Source: Cymodocea nodosa
Taxonomy: Eukaryota; Streptophyta; Magnoliopsida; Alismatales; Cymodoceaceae
Length of the DNA: 64,000 nucleotides
Assembly: GCA_036874045.1 (NCBI GenBank)
Contig: CM072341.1
Location: forward strand, 20,286,501 to 20,350,500
Direction: 5' to 3'
The stretch's first letter is position 1. Each line of letters starts with the position of its first letter. A program made the position numbers and the translations under genes. Below are positions 1 through 13,919 of the stretch, piece after piece. Below the pieces are notes generated by a model that ran no database searches, was not told where the DNA came from, and worked only from the letters and a program-made list of their open reading frames with translations.

Positions 1-2980
1 CTTTTCGAAAGAGAATTCCAGAAAATTGATCAAACGCTTACTTAATTGATTGGTTTCTTCATAAAACTTTATTTTTCTCTATAACCTTCTTGGACAGCAA
101 TGTCTACCTTAGCTGAGTTAGTTAGGATTACGTGGTTTTGTATTCTTCATAAGATTCAAATATTAGTATCAACATTATGTTAGTAATTTAGAAAGAAAAC
201 AGCAATGAGGTTGGAGCTTTAAGTAGGTTTCTTCTGCTATGGAATATTTAACATGAAAGCTTATTCCAAACCCCTTGCTTAACAACTATATTCATCCTAA
301 ATTACGAAATGCTTTACTTTTTAAATATATTTAATGACGTTGGGACGTTTCAAAGCAAAACTAATTTTCTTCTCTAGTTCTTGATTACGGAATAGGAAAA
401 GACCACTTACACAACTGATGGTGATTAACGCGGTTATTGAAATGGTTTACTTAGCAATCCAGAGAATAATAAATGCCTCTAAGTAATGGAGGACGATCCC
501 TCCTTTCACGTGGATTCACATGGCGCGCTTCGGTAGTTAAAGAGACTAATTAATCAACTAATTACGGGAACTAGTTAATCAAATTGGGACCCACATTTTA
601 TATATTCCATGTTCATGTAACCCACGCCATTAGAGGTGATTACCCCTTGAAATCTTCTTTTATCAGCTGTCTTCCATGCTTCGAAGGCATTTGGTACCCA
701 GAGCCTAATGGATAGTAGCCAAGAGACAAATCAAAGCATCATCAAAGTGTGGGAATCTAGCCTCCATTTTACATGGATAAATGAATGGCCGGAGGAGGTG
801 TGGTGTGGACCATTCCCATCACTGAGCTTAGCATTAAGAAATGATTAATCTATTCAATCATGCCATCTTAGTGGGGAGGCACGCATCCTCGCTGGGTCAA
901 AAGATGTGGAGGAGGTATAGGATTCCGGGCAGAATTAGTACAAGTAGACTTATAATTGCATTGCTAGCTTGGGTTAATCGATGGTTGGCCTCTAATTAAC
1001 CAAGTAGGTACAGGAAAGGTAAAGATTTTTTTTTTTTTTTTTTCAATACAACGAGTAAAGAAGTGGGTATGATCCACAGATTAGAAGCAGGTAAAGAAAT
1101 GCTGAGTAGATGAGTAATAAAATAAAAGATTCAAGTCCTTATAATATTGAATGGAATGGATCGGAATAGAACGCATAGAGCTCAATCAAGAGAGTGGGAT
1201 TATTGTCAACTTCAACGGACCTTTAATTGTGTTTAGATGGATGGGTGATTATGGTTTTTCCCAATTTGCACTAATGCATGGATATGGAGGAATGATTTCT
1301 TGCCTGTCAGGGTATGAGAAATAAATGGAAAGCTTTTCTTTCTGCAACTTGGGAAACTTTTCAGTGACTGAACTGATGATGTGATTTAGAAGACTGTTTG
1401 AAAGAGAGACAGAGAAAGAATCAATCGGAGGAACAACAGTAATTAATTATTTTTTCAGGAGAAATGCAACTGCCGTTGTTGAACTTGAAAATGATTGATG
1501 CCAATCTTTAATTTGAGGTGATCTTGCATGCTCACAGGCAATAAATCGAATGGCAAGGTTTAGGGAACTGATTCCAAAAGCCACCTGCCGGCTAGCTTTG
1601 TTTTGAATTAGATTAATTGAAATCTCAATTTCAATATTTGTACAAGAATTATTATAAAAAAAAGCTTTTAAATGTAAAGAGTGTTAAGTGCATGCATATG
1701 CATGTTTTAAAATTGAGTCGAAAGAAACAAAGGCTGAATCTTTGATTTATCTAGAATACCAAGTTGACTTTCATTTCCAAAATAGAGAATTTGGTATGAG
1801 AAACCAAATCTTTAAATATTCCCTTGCTTGGAGGTATAGATTATATATGTGGCATTAAAAAAGGGTCAAGGATAAAGCACGAAGTAGTTAAAAATATCGG
1901 AAGAAACACCTTGGGTTATTGAAATGTCGAAACAGCGAGACAGAAACTACAAGAGGGGGAAGAAAGAAAATTCACTGATAATTCTTTCTACATAAGTAAA
2001 TCTGTATTCAAGATGAATATTATTATTACCATTACAGTCAAGCCAGATATATGATGAAGTACAATCTACAGAAAGAAGGTCGAGAACCCTAAGTCCATAC
2101 TAGAGTCACGACGGTGTCATGCATGCATGGGCTTCCCAGGTAATTTGAGGAGAGGTGGAGAGGACACACATCGATATCCAACGGACTGGCAAAGGTCTGG
2201 TTCAATTAATATTGGTAGATGTGCTGGATTTAGCAGCCACTGGGTAGACCAAACAAGTCATCTTTACCTTACTAGCGTAAAAGCCATGCATTAGATCTAG
2301 AGAAAAGGAGAATATTAATATCGAAAGTATGGTTAGTGTAGTAGCATTGTAACCAGTGCTTGATATAAATCGGGGAATTTTGTGTTCAGCACAATTTAAT
2401 TACATTTTGGAATATAATGCATAGAAGATTATTGTATAGAATACATACCACAACCTATCTATAAACTCTAATCAAATATTGCTTCTAATCAATTGAACTA
2501 TAGTAATTAATTCTTATGTTTCACAAGTTCGTCTCCTTGCTTTAGGAAAAAGGATGATTAGCTTGTGTTAAAAGGGTAGGATTTATACCCCGAAGATTGA
2601 CTTTAAAAAGTATGGGCTTCTAATAAAATATCGCTCTTTCGTTTCCGTCCTCTCTAAATATATTTATTTATACCTCCATGATGTAAATGATTTGAAGGCT
2701 AACCAGGTCAGAGCAGCTTCGACATTACACCTCTGACGTTACAGCGACGTCGCATTCATGACCAGGTCATGCAACGAAATATTATTTTCCCGTCACATTC
2801 ACAGTCGACGAATTTAAAAGTTTTAAAACCCAACCCTCTTGCGTACGCAGGCAGACCACCACAAGGCATACGCCATGCATGCACGCTTGGCGATGACTCT
2901 CTTTTTTTGTTGGTCTTATCATAAAAAGGTCATATTTGTTGGATAATAGTTTTATATCAATTTTAATGTTTTAGATTTAA
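1..2980. other. Intergenic, no gene seen
   Basis: This AT-rich stretch has no long open frame on either strand and no recognisable protein motif. It holds a T-run near 1028-1043 and short palindromic words such as GCATGCATATGCATG near 1690, but nothing that supports a gene, an RNA or a named transposon. Confidence 0.6.
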
Positions 2981-4616
2981 ATTTTATATTTTAGTAAATT
3001 TTTCTCCTAAATATCTAACTGACATTTAAAAGTGTATTCGGTATGACATTAGAACATAGATATACGAAACATGTAAGTCATTTGCCAACTTGAGTACATT
3101 GTTTTAAAAGTGAAGAAAATACTTGTTGACTTGATGCTTTAAAAGCGTAGAAGAATGTTGAAAGATAGTTTCACATTAATTATAATGAAATAGATCTAGA
3201 CTTAATATTATGGTGAACTCTCTCCCAAATGTTTACTTGACTTTTAAGAATGTATTTAACAATTTTACCACCAAGGTACCTACTTTTGAGTCTTAGCCAT
3301 GACTCTTTCACTCCTAAAGAATGGAAGTTGAGGCATGCACCTTCGCCTAAAATGAATAAATTACCTATGGTACTATTGTCGAAATCCCAAAGTTATATTT
3401 TATTGAGAGTTATGAGCTGTTAGCTTTAAAAACATTCTTTGAGTATCCAAATTGCTGTTGCTGTTGAAAGAAAATAATCGTCAATTGCTATTTCTCTTTA
3501 TTAAGCTAGACATACTTGAATCTTCAATTGTGTTATTTAATAAGTTCACCTTGACTGCATGTGCTCTTCAAAATATGCATGGACATATATAGTTCCCAGT
3601 GAAAATTTCACCTTACCAGACCTTAACTAGACGAGAATGTGGAACACGTTTATGTTACATAAGTACAACAGCCCCTTGTGCATAATATGTCGTTCCTACC
3701 AAAATTGACTTTTAACTTTCCAAAATAATCCGTTAACGAAAACTACAGCATTAAATTATACAACAAAATTTAAGTTAGAAATGGGCAGGTGGCCGCGCAT
3801 TTTATATTTTAGTAAATTTTTCTCCTAAATATCTAACTGACATTTAAAAGTGTATTCGGTATGACATTAGAACATAGATATACGAAACATGTAAGTCATT
3901 TGCCAACTTGAGTACATTGTTTTAAAAGTGAAGAAAATACTTGTTGACTTGATGCTTTAAAAGCGTAGAAGAATGTTGAAAGATAGTTTCACATTAATTA
4001 TAATGAAATAGATCTAGACTTAATATTATGGTGAACTCTCTCCCAAATGTTTACTTGACTTTTAAGAATGTATTTAACAATTTTACCACCAAGGTACCTA
4101 CTTTTGAGTCTTAGCCATGACTCTTTCACTCCTAAAGAATGGAAGTTGAGGCATGCACCTTCGCCTAAAATGAATAAATTACCTATGGTACTATTGTCGA
4201 AATCCCAAAGTTATATTTTATTGAGAGTTATGAGCTGTTAGCTTTAAAAACATTCTTTGAGTATCCAAATTGCTGTTGCTGTTGAAAGAAAATAATCGTC
4301 AATTGCTATTTCTCTTTATTAAGCTAGACATACTTGAATCTTCAATTGTGTTATTTAATAAGTTCACCTTGACTGCATGTGCTCTTCAAAATATGCATGG
4401 ACATATATAGTTCCCAGTGAAAATTTCACCTTACCAGACCTTAACTAGACGAGAATGTGGAACACGTTTATGTTACATAAGTACAACAGCCCCTTGTGCA
4501 TAATATGTCGTTCCTACCAAAATTGACTTTTAACTTTCCAAAATAATCCGTTAACGAAAACTACAGCATTAAATTATACAACAAAATTTAAGTTAGAAAT
4601 GGGCAGGTGGCCGCGC
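2981..4616. repeat. 818-bp direct tandem duplication, two copies
   Basis: Copy 1 is 2981-3798 and copy 2 is 3799-4616, with a period of exactly 818. Every block I compared by eye matched, including the starts (ATTTTATATTTTAGTAAATT), the middle and the ends (GGGCAGGTGGCCGCGC). The copies abut directly. The base before copy 1 (A) differs from the last base of the unit (C), and the base after copy 2 (G) differs from the first base of the unit (A), so the junction has no microhomology. No coding frame is seen inside. It is either a very recent tandem duplication or an assembly duplication. Confidence 0.93.
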
Positions 4617-7600
4617 GCACGCGTACCTCCCACTGTAACAAATTATGACGCACACTCTCCCACTTGAGGAGATGTTAAGTATGTACCCCTACCCAAGTGC
4701 AATGGAGGTCACATACCCAGGCCATGGACCTCGTTGATCGTCCGACGACCCCGTCCAGGTAAGTATGGAGCAGAACACGACTGATCTCTCTATTTATAGT
4801 CTTCTACCTCTCGCCGCCTCTTACATCCTAGCGATGTGGGACTAAAAATGTCTCGGACTCGTGTCGATGCAGCACAGGCTTTTGATTCATTGTCTTAATT
4901 AATGTTTAACTAGGGCTTTTGTTTAATGTAGTCGTGAATCACGAACTTAGAGAGGCCTGGGGCCGACAAACTCTTCCAGTGGGTTAAACGGGCCTCGGCT
5001 TATAGATGGCCTTGGGCTAAACCGGGAAGCTGTGGGCGCGTAAGGAGAAGTTATCTATAGAAAAGCACAGCTTATTGAAAAAGGAATAAAACAAACGTCA
5101 CAAAAAATACCATGTTATTCTCATATTCTAAATTACAAAATTCTCCACATTGAAGCCGAAAAGAAAGAGAACGTAATATTCTAAAACTTTTTGGAAAGTA
5201 TGAAATCACAAGAATATGAATAGACACACCTACGTTGTCTTCTATTTAGTGCAAATAATCACTTTCTCTTGCCCTCTCCCCATCTCTCTCTCATTATATT
5301 GCATCGCGTGCCATCAGATTGTGGACAATTAAGCTCAAAACGAATTAGAAATTATAGAGGGTGATCCATCTATGAATAAAATTCTTGCGAGACAATATTG
5401 TCTTCGTCGCAAAATTACTTGACACTCAGGTTTCAAGTTGCGACGAGGATCGTCCTTGCAAATTAAAGCTATGCTATAATTAATACTATTTAGTAGTGTC
5501 CCATCGTTCACATGGTTGAATGCCAAGTGTTTATCCCTAAGCTTCCATGCCAATCAAAACTTGTGCTTGCCGTCAAAATGGCGATGAGCACAAGTAGCTT
5601 TCGTCATCAATCTTGAAAGAGGAGCTAAGGCACAAGAGGTAGAAGATGCCAACTGCATATATGGAGCATAGCATGCTCTATGGGTGGATGAGACATCTTC
5701 TATATATGTGGGTCGTTCGCCTTGATTCAGAAACATGATATCCGGTCCTATATATGAGATAATGAGGTTTGCAACTACTACTTTCTAATGAGCGTGTGGA
5801 CAAAGTGATTTACGAAGACCAGCTAACTGGAAGCTTTGTCTTCGCCAGCTCTTCTGGAAAGGAGGGTACGTAGTAGGTGAACACGAGTTACTTGTTAATT
5901 GACCTTGCACTTCAGGTGATCAAGAGTTCGACACCAGGAATGTGTTAGGTGAACATGACTCACTTGTTAACTGACCTTGCATTTCGGGTGATCAAGAGTT
6001 CGACACCAGGAATGTGTTATGTTTCTACTCAATATGCTAATTAAGGTGGCAGGCAATATCGTCCTTACACAGGCTATTGGCGACACTTGTGAGACCCAAG
6101 TGGTTGTTCTCTTCAATTCTTGAAAATCAATTACTTAATTCTACGTTGTTTATAGCTACATTTTGTTTAACTTTCTCTCCTTTTAAAAGGAGAAATACAT
6201 CATTTAAATCAAACGGCGTATTTAAAAAAGGTCGGACATCTCCTATTTCATAGAATTGAAAGAAAAAAAATCCACCTAGAGAAGGTCACTGCAGACAACA
6301 GGAAGTTTCTTGCATGTGAAATGGAAATCTACATTAATCCCTTTTGGTTATCTTATCTTTCTGGTGACCGACCCGTCTTGAAATTCATGTTTTGGCGTAG
6401 AATTAACGATGACTACGTATAGTTCGTATTACAAGTAAGCTATCAGTGGAAAAGTTTGTCACCTTATTTATCATGGGGGAAAGCTTGCTACTTTAAATTA
6501 ATTTTAGACCTAGATAACTGATGTTTGTCATCTCTTTTGGGTGTCTTTACATGAGACATGTGTGTACTTGCAAATAAGGGATCGAAGAGATATCTGATTT
6601 TTATATACTCTAGCAAAAAGTGTAAACCCTCTGAAGAAGGACACAATTTTTAGATAAGATTAAATTGCTGCGTGCGTGACGATAATCATGTGATTTTTTG
6701 GAAATCTTGACGTCTTAGAAATTAATATCAGAGTAGATTATTGCAGCGTTTATTACCATATCACCACCAGCTTTACCACCATTGATAGCAATTATCAGTC
6801 AATTATAAAGATTCTTATGATGAAAAAATTAAAAGTTTAACAAGTGAAAGTGAAAGAAGAAAGAGGCTCTAAGTAAATAATATGACATACCACAAACTTG
6901 AAACTTACATTAATAATTGATCTTCAGTTGCTTAATTAATTACCGCAAAAACACCTCCCACACCACATTTTCATATATATATATAGATATCTCGGATAAA
7001 TATATAAATTAATTCAGAAAAGTAAATCATGAAGAAAAAGAGATTTATTAGTACTTGAATGCCAGAAATTATAAGAGTAATTTAGATTTGATATTGAGCT
7101 AGGGCAGTTCTAAATTTGTTTAGCCGGTTCAGCTTTGACATGTATATACTGTATGTATGAATTGATTAAAAAACATCAGTAATTGCTTTACCGTTTAATC
7201 CAAATACAATTCATTTGTCTGGAGGAGAAAGAAACTGCAAATGCATATTTGCAGCAAAAACTAAGACTTGTCATCAACAGAAGATAATGTGGTTGGTCCT
7301 TTGAAGGAAAGGGAACCTGAGATTGAACCCAAAAAATTACCATATTAAAAAGACAAAATTAAAACTAATTTGAAGCAGAAACACTGGAAAGTCCACACAA
7401 TTGTAAGAAAAATTTTAGACCAGAGCGGTAACATTGAAGAGCTATATAGATATATAATAATCTGGCACGTTTATATTTACAACCATGCAAGTATAATTTG
7501 CGTGAATCATAATATTTACTTTGCAATATATCAGCCATATATATCCATGTACAGCAGTTGAAACCATGCCATGCCCATCTCATGAATCGAAATCAATCAC

Positions 7601-7990
7601 AATCGATACTTCAAGAAAAAAAAAAATCTTTCTACATAGAAGAAGTATCAAAATTTATACAACAACTAGTGGCAAATAATCAAGCATGGCATGATAATGT
7701 GCTATACAATAACCACCAATTTTCATCACCTTTCTTCTTTCTTTTCTTTCCTCTAATCTGCCACCATTGGCAACAGCAATACAGATCAATCAAAGAAAAT
7801 AAAAACACGTACCCTTTCCACACACCAAATTGAGCAGCATATGTAAGGCTTGGAAATTTGAAATATACATGCTATGGATCCTACCACCATATGTATATAT
7901 ATATGTATGTATGCATGTGAAAATTAAATGTATTTTCTGAATCAATATGTGAAAAATATACTAGAAAATCGATCACTATATGTAGATGGG
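4617..7990. other. Intergenic, with an LTR-like patch near 4620-5050
   Basis: No gene is recognised. Around 4790-4850 a TATTTATAG box is followed by CGATGTGGGACTAAA, a combination often seen in plant LTR or promoter relics. No second LTR, primer-binding site or coding domain was found, so this stays a weak hint. Short minus-strand frames at 5335-5736 and paired frames around 7365-7833 look random. The stretch also contains a 72-bp tandem doublet, listed separately. Confidence 0.45.
5874..6017. repeat. 72-bp tandem repeat, two diverged copies
   Basis: The copies are 5874-5945 and 5946-6017. Both carry GTGATCAAGAGTTCGACACC and end AGGAATGTGT; scattered substitutions separate them. The GTTCGACACC core resembles a pol III B box, but the flanks do not pair into a T arm, so no tRNA is called. 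Confidence 0.8.
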
Positions 7991-8542
7991 CTATAGCCCA
8001 AGGCGAAGGTTTAGGTTTTCTTTTTCGCTTTGGTTATCGTTCTCCTCCTGCTGATCCGTTTGGTCCACGTTCTTGTACCCAAGCTCCAGATCCTTACCGT
8101 AAATCTTGAGCTCCTCCCTCTTCGCGGGATCAACGTCTTCTCTCGCCTGCCGCCTTTCCTCCCACGACGACGAGGTGGAGGACGACGGCTGGAACATGGG
8201 GTGAGGAGGAGGCCTGCAGGGTTCAGACACCAAGGGGAAGAGGGGCTTCAGGTCCTTGTGGGGGGGAGGCCCGAAGGCAGCGTAGCGAGCGTGGTGAACC
8301 AGCTCCTCCTCGGCCGCCGTCACGACGACGAGGGGCGAAGTCGGTGGTGCGGCGGCGAAGCTCTCTCGGACTCGAGCGCGGTCGCGGCGGTGGATGTTCA
8401 TGTGGCCTCCCAAGGCCTGCGCCGTGGAGAAACCCCGTTTGCAGTACATGCAGTCGTAGGATCGGGCGGCGCTTGTCTCGGCGACGTTGACCTTCTCGGT
8501 GGTGTCGATCTCTTCCTGATCATGGTCGGCGCCGCCTTCCAT
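7991..8542 (-). CDS. C2H2 zinc-finger transcription repressor with EAR motif (TAC1/SUPERMAN-like)
   Basis: This single-exon gene encodes 183 residues. One plant-type C2H2 finger has C31, C34, H47 and H51, with the signature QALGGH at 42-47 followed by [10 protein letters not shown], as in the TAC1/SUPERMAN/RABBIT EARS group. The protein ends in LNLRLGL; LNLRL at 177-181 is an EAR motif, known in this group to recruit TOPLESS-type corepressors. A nuclear, sequence-specific repressor in organ or growth development is inferred. The frame is open five codons further upstream to a GTG, but the first ATG is at 8542 and is used here. The gene is GC-rich, unlike its AT-rich surroundings, as is common for intronless monocot transcription-factor genes. 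The [14 protein letters not shown] finger is closest in my memory to TAC1-like members; the exact subfamily is not settled. Confidence 0.93.
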   Translation of the reverse strand: MEGGADHDQEEIDTTEKVNVAETSAARSYDCMYCKRGFSTAQALGGHMNIHRRDRARVRESFAAAPPTSPLVVVTAAEEELVHHARYAAFGPPPHKDLKPLFPLVSEPCRPPPHPMFQPSSSTSSSWEERRQAREDVDPAKREELKIYGKDLELGYKNVDQTDQQEENDNQSEKENLNLRLGL

Positions 8543-8608
8543 CCTGGTGGTTTGCACTTGTGTGTTGTTGTTGGGATGATCGATCGGGACAGACGACGAG
8601 TTCGATCT

Positions 8609-8626
8609 AGAGAGAGAGAGAGAGAA
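8609..8626 (-). promoter_or_regulatory. GA/CT repeat in the 5' leader of the C2H2 gene
   Basis: An uninterrupted GA run lies about 70 bp upstream of the ATG and reads as CT on the sense strand. CT-rich leaders are common in plants, and GA repeats can bind BASIC PENTACYSTEINE factors. Regulation by these is inference only. A (GATC)n patch follows at 8637-8650. Confidence 0.45.
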
Positions 8627-8730
8627 AGACGGAGATGATCGATCGATCGAAATGAATCATCATCGATGCGTACGAAACAACGAGAGTTGAGCTACACATA
8701 TCCGATGCTGATCTTGACGTATACGACCGA

Positions 8731-8740
8731 CATTTTTATA
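8731..8740 (-). promoter_or_regulatory. Probable TATA box of the C2H2 gene
   Basis: On the minus strand this reads TATAAAAATG, about 190 bp upstream of the start codon. It would give a leader of roughly 150-160 nt containing the CT repeat. Confidence 0.5.
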
Positions 8741-10561
8741 GGAGAATTTCCACAAGAGAGAGAAAGAGATTTTAGTAATTTGGTCGTTCAAAACTTACAA
8801 AAATTAACTGCTATTTTTTTAAAAATTGAACCAAACATGTATTTCATATATACAAAAACTTATTACTTTAATTCTATACCTTAGATTAAAAAATATTCTA
8901 ATTTAAACAAAAATTGCTAAAGACAAAAAAAAGAAGGAAGTAATGCTCTATGGTTTTTCTTCTTTGGAAATACATATCAACATAATTTTTTAATCTTGAC
9001 CAAGACCCGGCTAGCTGTGTCTCATGGAGAAATAGAATTATAAAATACTGACTTTGTTAATAAAGCTGGGAAAATGTTAAAAGGAGGAAATGGTTTTAAA
9101 TTAGGATCCGCGCGCTTTCCGCACATCACATGTAGCGTGACCACTCATGGTCGAAGATGGTAGAAACTAATCGAGAAGGAGAGGTTAAGGTCTGAAGAGC
9201 AGGGGACTAGAAAACAAAACAGCTTCCTTATGTACACATTCACACACACATATATATCATATATGATATATCATATATCACATATATATAGATAGATATA
9301 CGTGGTACGTAATTGGTTTGATGTGTGCCCAAGGATGGACTTGAAGACGACGGACGCATGAGTCCTACAATATTAGGAGGTCAACAACAAATTTGCCGAG
9401 GGGGAAGGAGGCGATCGCCACATGCGCCTCATGACCTCTGAATCCGCACGTAGCAGACGACGCTTAATTATATATATACGAACCCCATCTCCATGCTCTC
9501 CACTAATAAACCCCACGAATGTGCCGAAAAAGATTCCATCTTTGAATGTTTCAGTCGTACTACCTAGTTCATCGGCCACGTGAATTCTTTTTCATTTGTT
9601 CGTATGTTTCTATTTATAATCAAATTAAGTTAATTACGAGACTAAATTAGATTCTCTTCTACTTCTTTTAATTTCTTCTCATGTACTAAGTGTATTCTTT
9701 GATTAGTTTGCAAAGTATGTAATGAAGCTACTACAGAAGTCGATTTTCTTTTGCAACTCTTATTATCTTCAAGTGATACAACTCTTGTTTTATTTCTAAT
9801 AAATTCCTTCATCCATTATTCGTTCAGCAACTAAACAAAAGAGAAATTGATGATTCAAATTAACCTTGACCACAAAAGTAATGTATCATTTAATTAGCTA
9901 GCATTGCGTTTTTAATAGTCGATGGTGCAGGTGATGGTACCGCGGCCAGTCTGTCGACCTCACGCGCAGCAACGTTTTTGAATTGTTCCAACCGCTCATG
10001 CTGAAGACTGCCCTTCTTAGAAGCTGGCATGGGTAAAACTGGAGATTCCCTTGACGGCAATATTCCCGCGACAACCTTCCATTGCCAACGCCCATACCTA
10101 ATCTGCTCCTTTTGGAGCGAAAGAAAGACAGGGATGAGTTGGCAAGTGTACGTACCTTGGAGTACTGCGAAACCGGCCGACGTCCTGTACATACATGCAT
10201 TTCGGTTTGAGGATACGTACCGACTGATAAGGCCGACGAATTATTTACCTTCTCATATATATATATATATATATATACGTGTAAAGATATATATATATAT
10301 ATAACAAAATAATCGTTCTACACCGTACGATTGCTAGTTTTCTATATTAATTAATTTTATCGTTATACGGTCAAAGCAAAGAGGCATTCGTGCAGATCAC
10401 ACACGCGCGCGCGCACAAGTGGGCTGTCTTTGAGCCATCCATTTCAGCGAACCGAGTCTTTGGATCGACCAACCTTGCGACGACGGAGAACGTAGCCCTA
10501 CGTGCTGACCTCGATCTACTTATTTATATATAGATCAGGGAGTGTAGGAAAAAATTAAGTT

Positions 10562-10648
<87 letters not shown>

Positions 10649-13600
10649 GTTGGACCATTCAAGATTATTCAGGAAGGAAGCTGTCCATGGCTATCATACG
10701 TAAGTCATACGGAAGAAACCCACGTAAGGAAGAAGACGGGGAACAGACCAATGATCGATGAAGGTAGGGTGTTAATTTGATGGGGTGCATGAGTAGGACA
10801 ACAGCTACTTCCACTCAGGGTAGTTGGGTGGCTTCCCATTAATTCCTGCACTTGTGTCTGTAAACTCCAGACTTGCATGGTGGTCGATGGGGCAATGCAT
10901 GTATATATGGAAACAGTTACTTGTCTTTTAATAATTATCAATCCTTGTGTATATATGGATCGATGGCCAACCTTACTTTACTCAATCCTTATCTGTTTTC
11001 AAAAAGAGGCCGGAGAGTCATAAATGTTATTAACTATTAAGCAATACGAGAGATTATGGCTTTGAATTGCAGAGGAACTTGCCTTTTTTTTAGCCTTCTT
11101 CTTGTCGGTTGATAACGTACATCTTTTGAGCTCTAATTAATTAACAAAGGAGAAGATATGTGGAGAGCTTATCCACAAGTAATTCTTGTTTAAATCCCCC
11201 CCCCCCCCCCTCTGATTTTTGTAATATCGACGACCATAAGAAATTATTGTTTTGTGAATTCCCCCTACTCTTCAACAATTCTCTAATGATTGGAAGAGTC
11301 GTACTCAAACGTCGAAAGTAGTTTTGGGGAGTGGATCCGTCGTCCCCTTTGTTTTCTAAGAAGATATGAATATGACATCTAAATGTTATTAACGAAAGCA
11401 CATAATTGATTTAAGAGATTTAACCAAGTGGGTCCCCAAGGAGCAAAGAGAGATTTGTGGAGAGGTTAAAATATAAAGGAAAGAACGTAAGTTTTTTTTT
11501 GAAAAAAAAAAAAAAAAAAAAAATCCCCGCACCAAAAGAGAGCCATCGTGAAAGTAATTGATAAGAATGCACTCTTTAGGGCAGGGTTGGAAATAAAACT
11601 TTATTGTAATCCAGTGCAAGAGATACAAAAGACAAGGCATGCCACAAGTTTTCATGTTGGTAATTCAAGGGTTAATATAATCACCAACAATTTAAAAAGG
11701 TGGTATTTTCTTATTCCATAAGTAACTAATTAAAGAAAAGAACAACGGGAGTTCAAAACCTAGCTAAAAAAGGCAACGGCATCAACCATTTCAAAAATAA
11801 TGCAATGACGACAGTACAACGTCCACTTTCTTTAATGGAATACAAGGCACGTCTCAGAAATTTCCAACTTGTCTTAACGAAATCCACCAAGTGCATCTTT
11901 ATGAGATAGCTAGGCATTATCACTTGGTTTAGGAGCCCGCATGCAGCCAAGTTCATCAAGGGTGGGGCAATCAATCAACTTACTCAAATTGAGGTGGGGC
12001 CTCGACCTCTTACATGACAAGTTCATGATCTTTAGCACTTATCAATCACCCTTGATCTAATTCCTCCGTCTAGAAGCCGGAGCAAATCTCACTCGAGACT
12101 TCTCAACGATGGACATACACCAAGGCAAATGATTAAGGTAAGTACACTTGGTACAGTACTCTATTTTAAACCATCACTTTCAAAATTTGCACTTCACATA
12201 CATATCCAAAGGTACGTCAAAATCACAAAAGTTTATTTTCTTTTCTTTTTTGTGGATATGGATTTGAAAGTTTAGACAAGTTTACAATAACTATTAAGAC
12301 ATGTAAATTGGGATAGGATGGGTCATCTCGAGTGAGGAACACACAAAAATACATAAGCATGTGTTTCATATACAATTCGTCTAACGGGCCAGTCTATCCC
12401 CTGCCCGGCCTCTCTAGCCAGTTCGGGCCCAAAAATGGCCCTCAGGTTTGAGGGTCGACAAGCCTGGAAGAAAATTGTACGGATGTAAGACCGTGTCGGG
12501 CTCATAGCTCCAGCCCCAAACAATTTACAATTCTAAGTGTCAATTTTAAGAGAAGTAATGAAAATAAATAAAGATGTTAAAAGTAATTAAGGTATTAAGA
12601 GAATAAACAAAGAATATTATAATCAAAATAGTAATTAAAGTATAAGAAGAAATTTTGTTATTATATTTAAAATTTATAAAAAATTACGTAAAATTAACAG
12701 CAAGAAAGCTTCTCTCATTTTTTATGTAATAATTTTCAAGAATTGATAGTGTTATAATAATAACGATATTCTTTAAATACTTTTTCCATCTGTGCAAGGC
12801 ACGATGCAACGCTACTAATAAAAGGGGCTGCATAGAGTTTGCACAAATTGTAACGTGTCATATGCTTTTCCTCACTTTGGAAAGATTGATTTTTCAGGCT
12901 TTTTTTTTATTCTCATGAGCTGGTGGAGAGGGTACGAAGCGTAAAAGTAAAAGATCAAGACCAATAGGATTGATAAAGTGGCAGCTTGACTTGAAATGTT
13001 CAAGTAATAACACATTTTTGCCTTGCTGTCTCGATCTCCCATGCATGCTCTTCCTTTTCCTCCGCACTCTCTCTCATATTCGTTTTCCTTTGCTCTCTTT
13101 ACCGACCATTAAATAGAATTTTTGGAGGAGACTTCCCTGTATCTAAAATAAGCACAAGTCGTCCGAGTTGCATTCAAGGTGAACACATCCATTCTTGGCA
13201 AAGAAAACTTCTCTCATCTAGGATTGCTTTTAAGAAATAGAAGAAGGTAGAATTAAACAACAGTCAATCGGTATGCCTATCCAATTTATCTAATACCTTT
13301 TACGGCCTTTCGGCTAAGTTCAAGTGTAATGTATCTAAGCATTCGTGCATGGTAGAACTCCGTTGCTAAGGTTTATACCGGTGTCATCTAGGATTACAAC
13401 AGTAATAATGGAAGTAGCTTTTCTACAAGTCAGACCACTATGTATTACCATTTAACGTAAATAGTAATCGTATCTATCAAATATCAAGTGCAAATTAAGA
13501 GGCAGGTGATCTCAACTAAATAAAGAGCAAATCTTCTGAATTTTTTAAAAAAAAGAAAAAATCATGGCATGAATGTACCTCTAATTCTAATTAAACCCGT

Positions 13601-13919
13601 GTACGTGATCTCTTTTTACAGCAGACGTGAATCTCAAGAAGCCGGGAACCGAGCGTTCCTTTCACCAGGTGAGACCTAACGCATGACGGGAGGCCAACCA
13701 CTGAAGTCCCAACAAGCTTTCCGTGGCGGAAATCTTGAAATTAAAAGTTCTTATTTGTTGATTACCAGCTAGCTTTCTCACGGCACGTAATATTAGGTTT
13801 TGTACGTATCACTTTCCAACAAGTGAGAGAGAAAATAAAGAATGGGAGGAATGACGATGAAATGAAAATTGCCAAAGCATGAAATCACCTTAGGACAATA
13901 TGATATTTTTGCGTTTTTC
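8741..13919. other. Intergenic, microsatellite-rich
   Basis: I see no convincing gene. It holds palindromic AT runs (9245-9300), AT repeats (10255-10303), a compound AT/GA microsatellite (10564-10643), a C15 run (11196-11210) and an adjoining T9/A22 pair (11492-11523). Two overlapping minus-strand frames at 9890-10200 have somewhat protein-like composition but no recognised domain and no clean splice context. A GC-richer patch at 12370-12520 resembles dispersed repeat sequence but was not identified. Confidence 0.5.
10564..10643. repeat. Compound (AT)n(GA)n microsatellite
   Basis: An AT run (10564-10596) passes directly into a GA run (10597-10643) without interruption. A second compound tract of the same type lies at 22890-22951. 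Confidence 0.95.

Noticed and set aside
5874-6017. Possible tRNA or SINE because of the GTTCGACACC B-box-like core in 72-bp units
   Set aside because: Flanking bases do not form a T arm or acceptor stem, and no A box or poly(A) tail was found.
8030-8638. 202-codon plus-strand frame over the C2H2 gene
   Set aside because: It is the antisense shadow of the GC-rich zinc-finger gene and shows no motif of its own.
9890-10200. Overlapping minus-strand frames with protein-like composition
   Set aside because: No domain, no splice context and two competing frames; a captured gene fragment is possible but unsupported.
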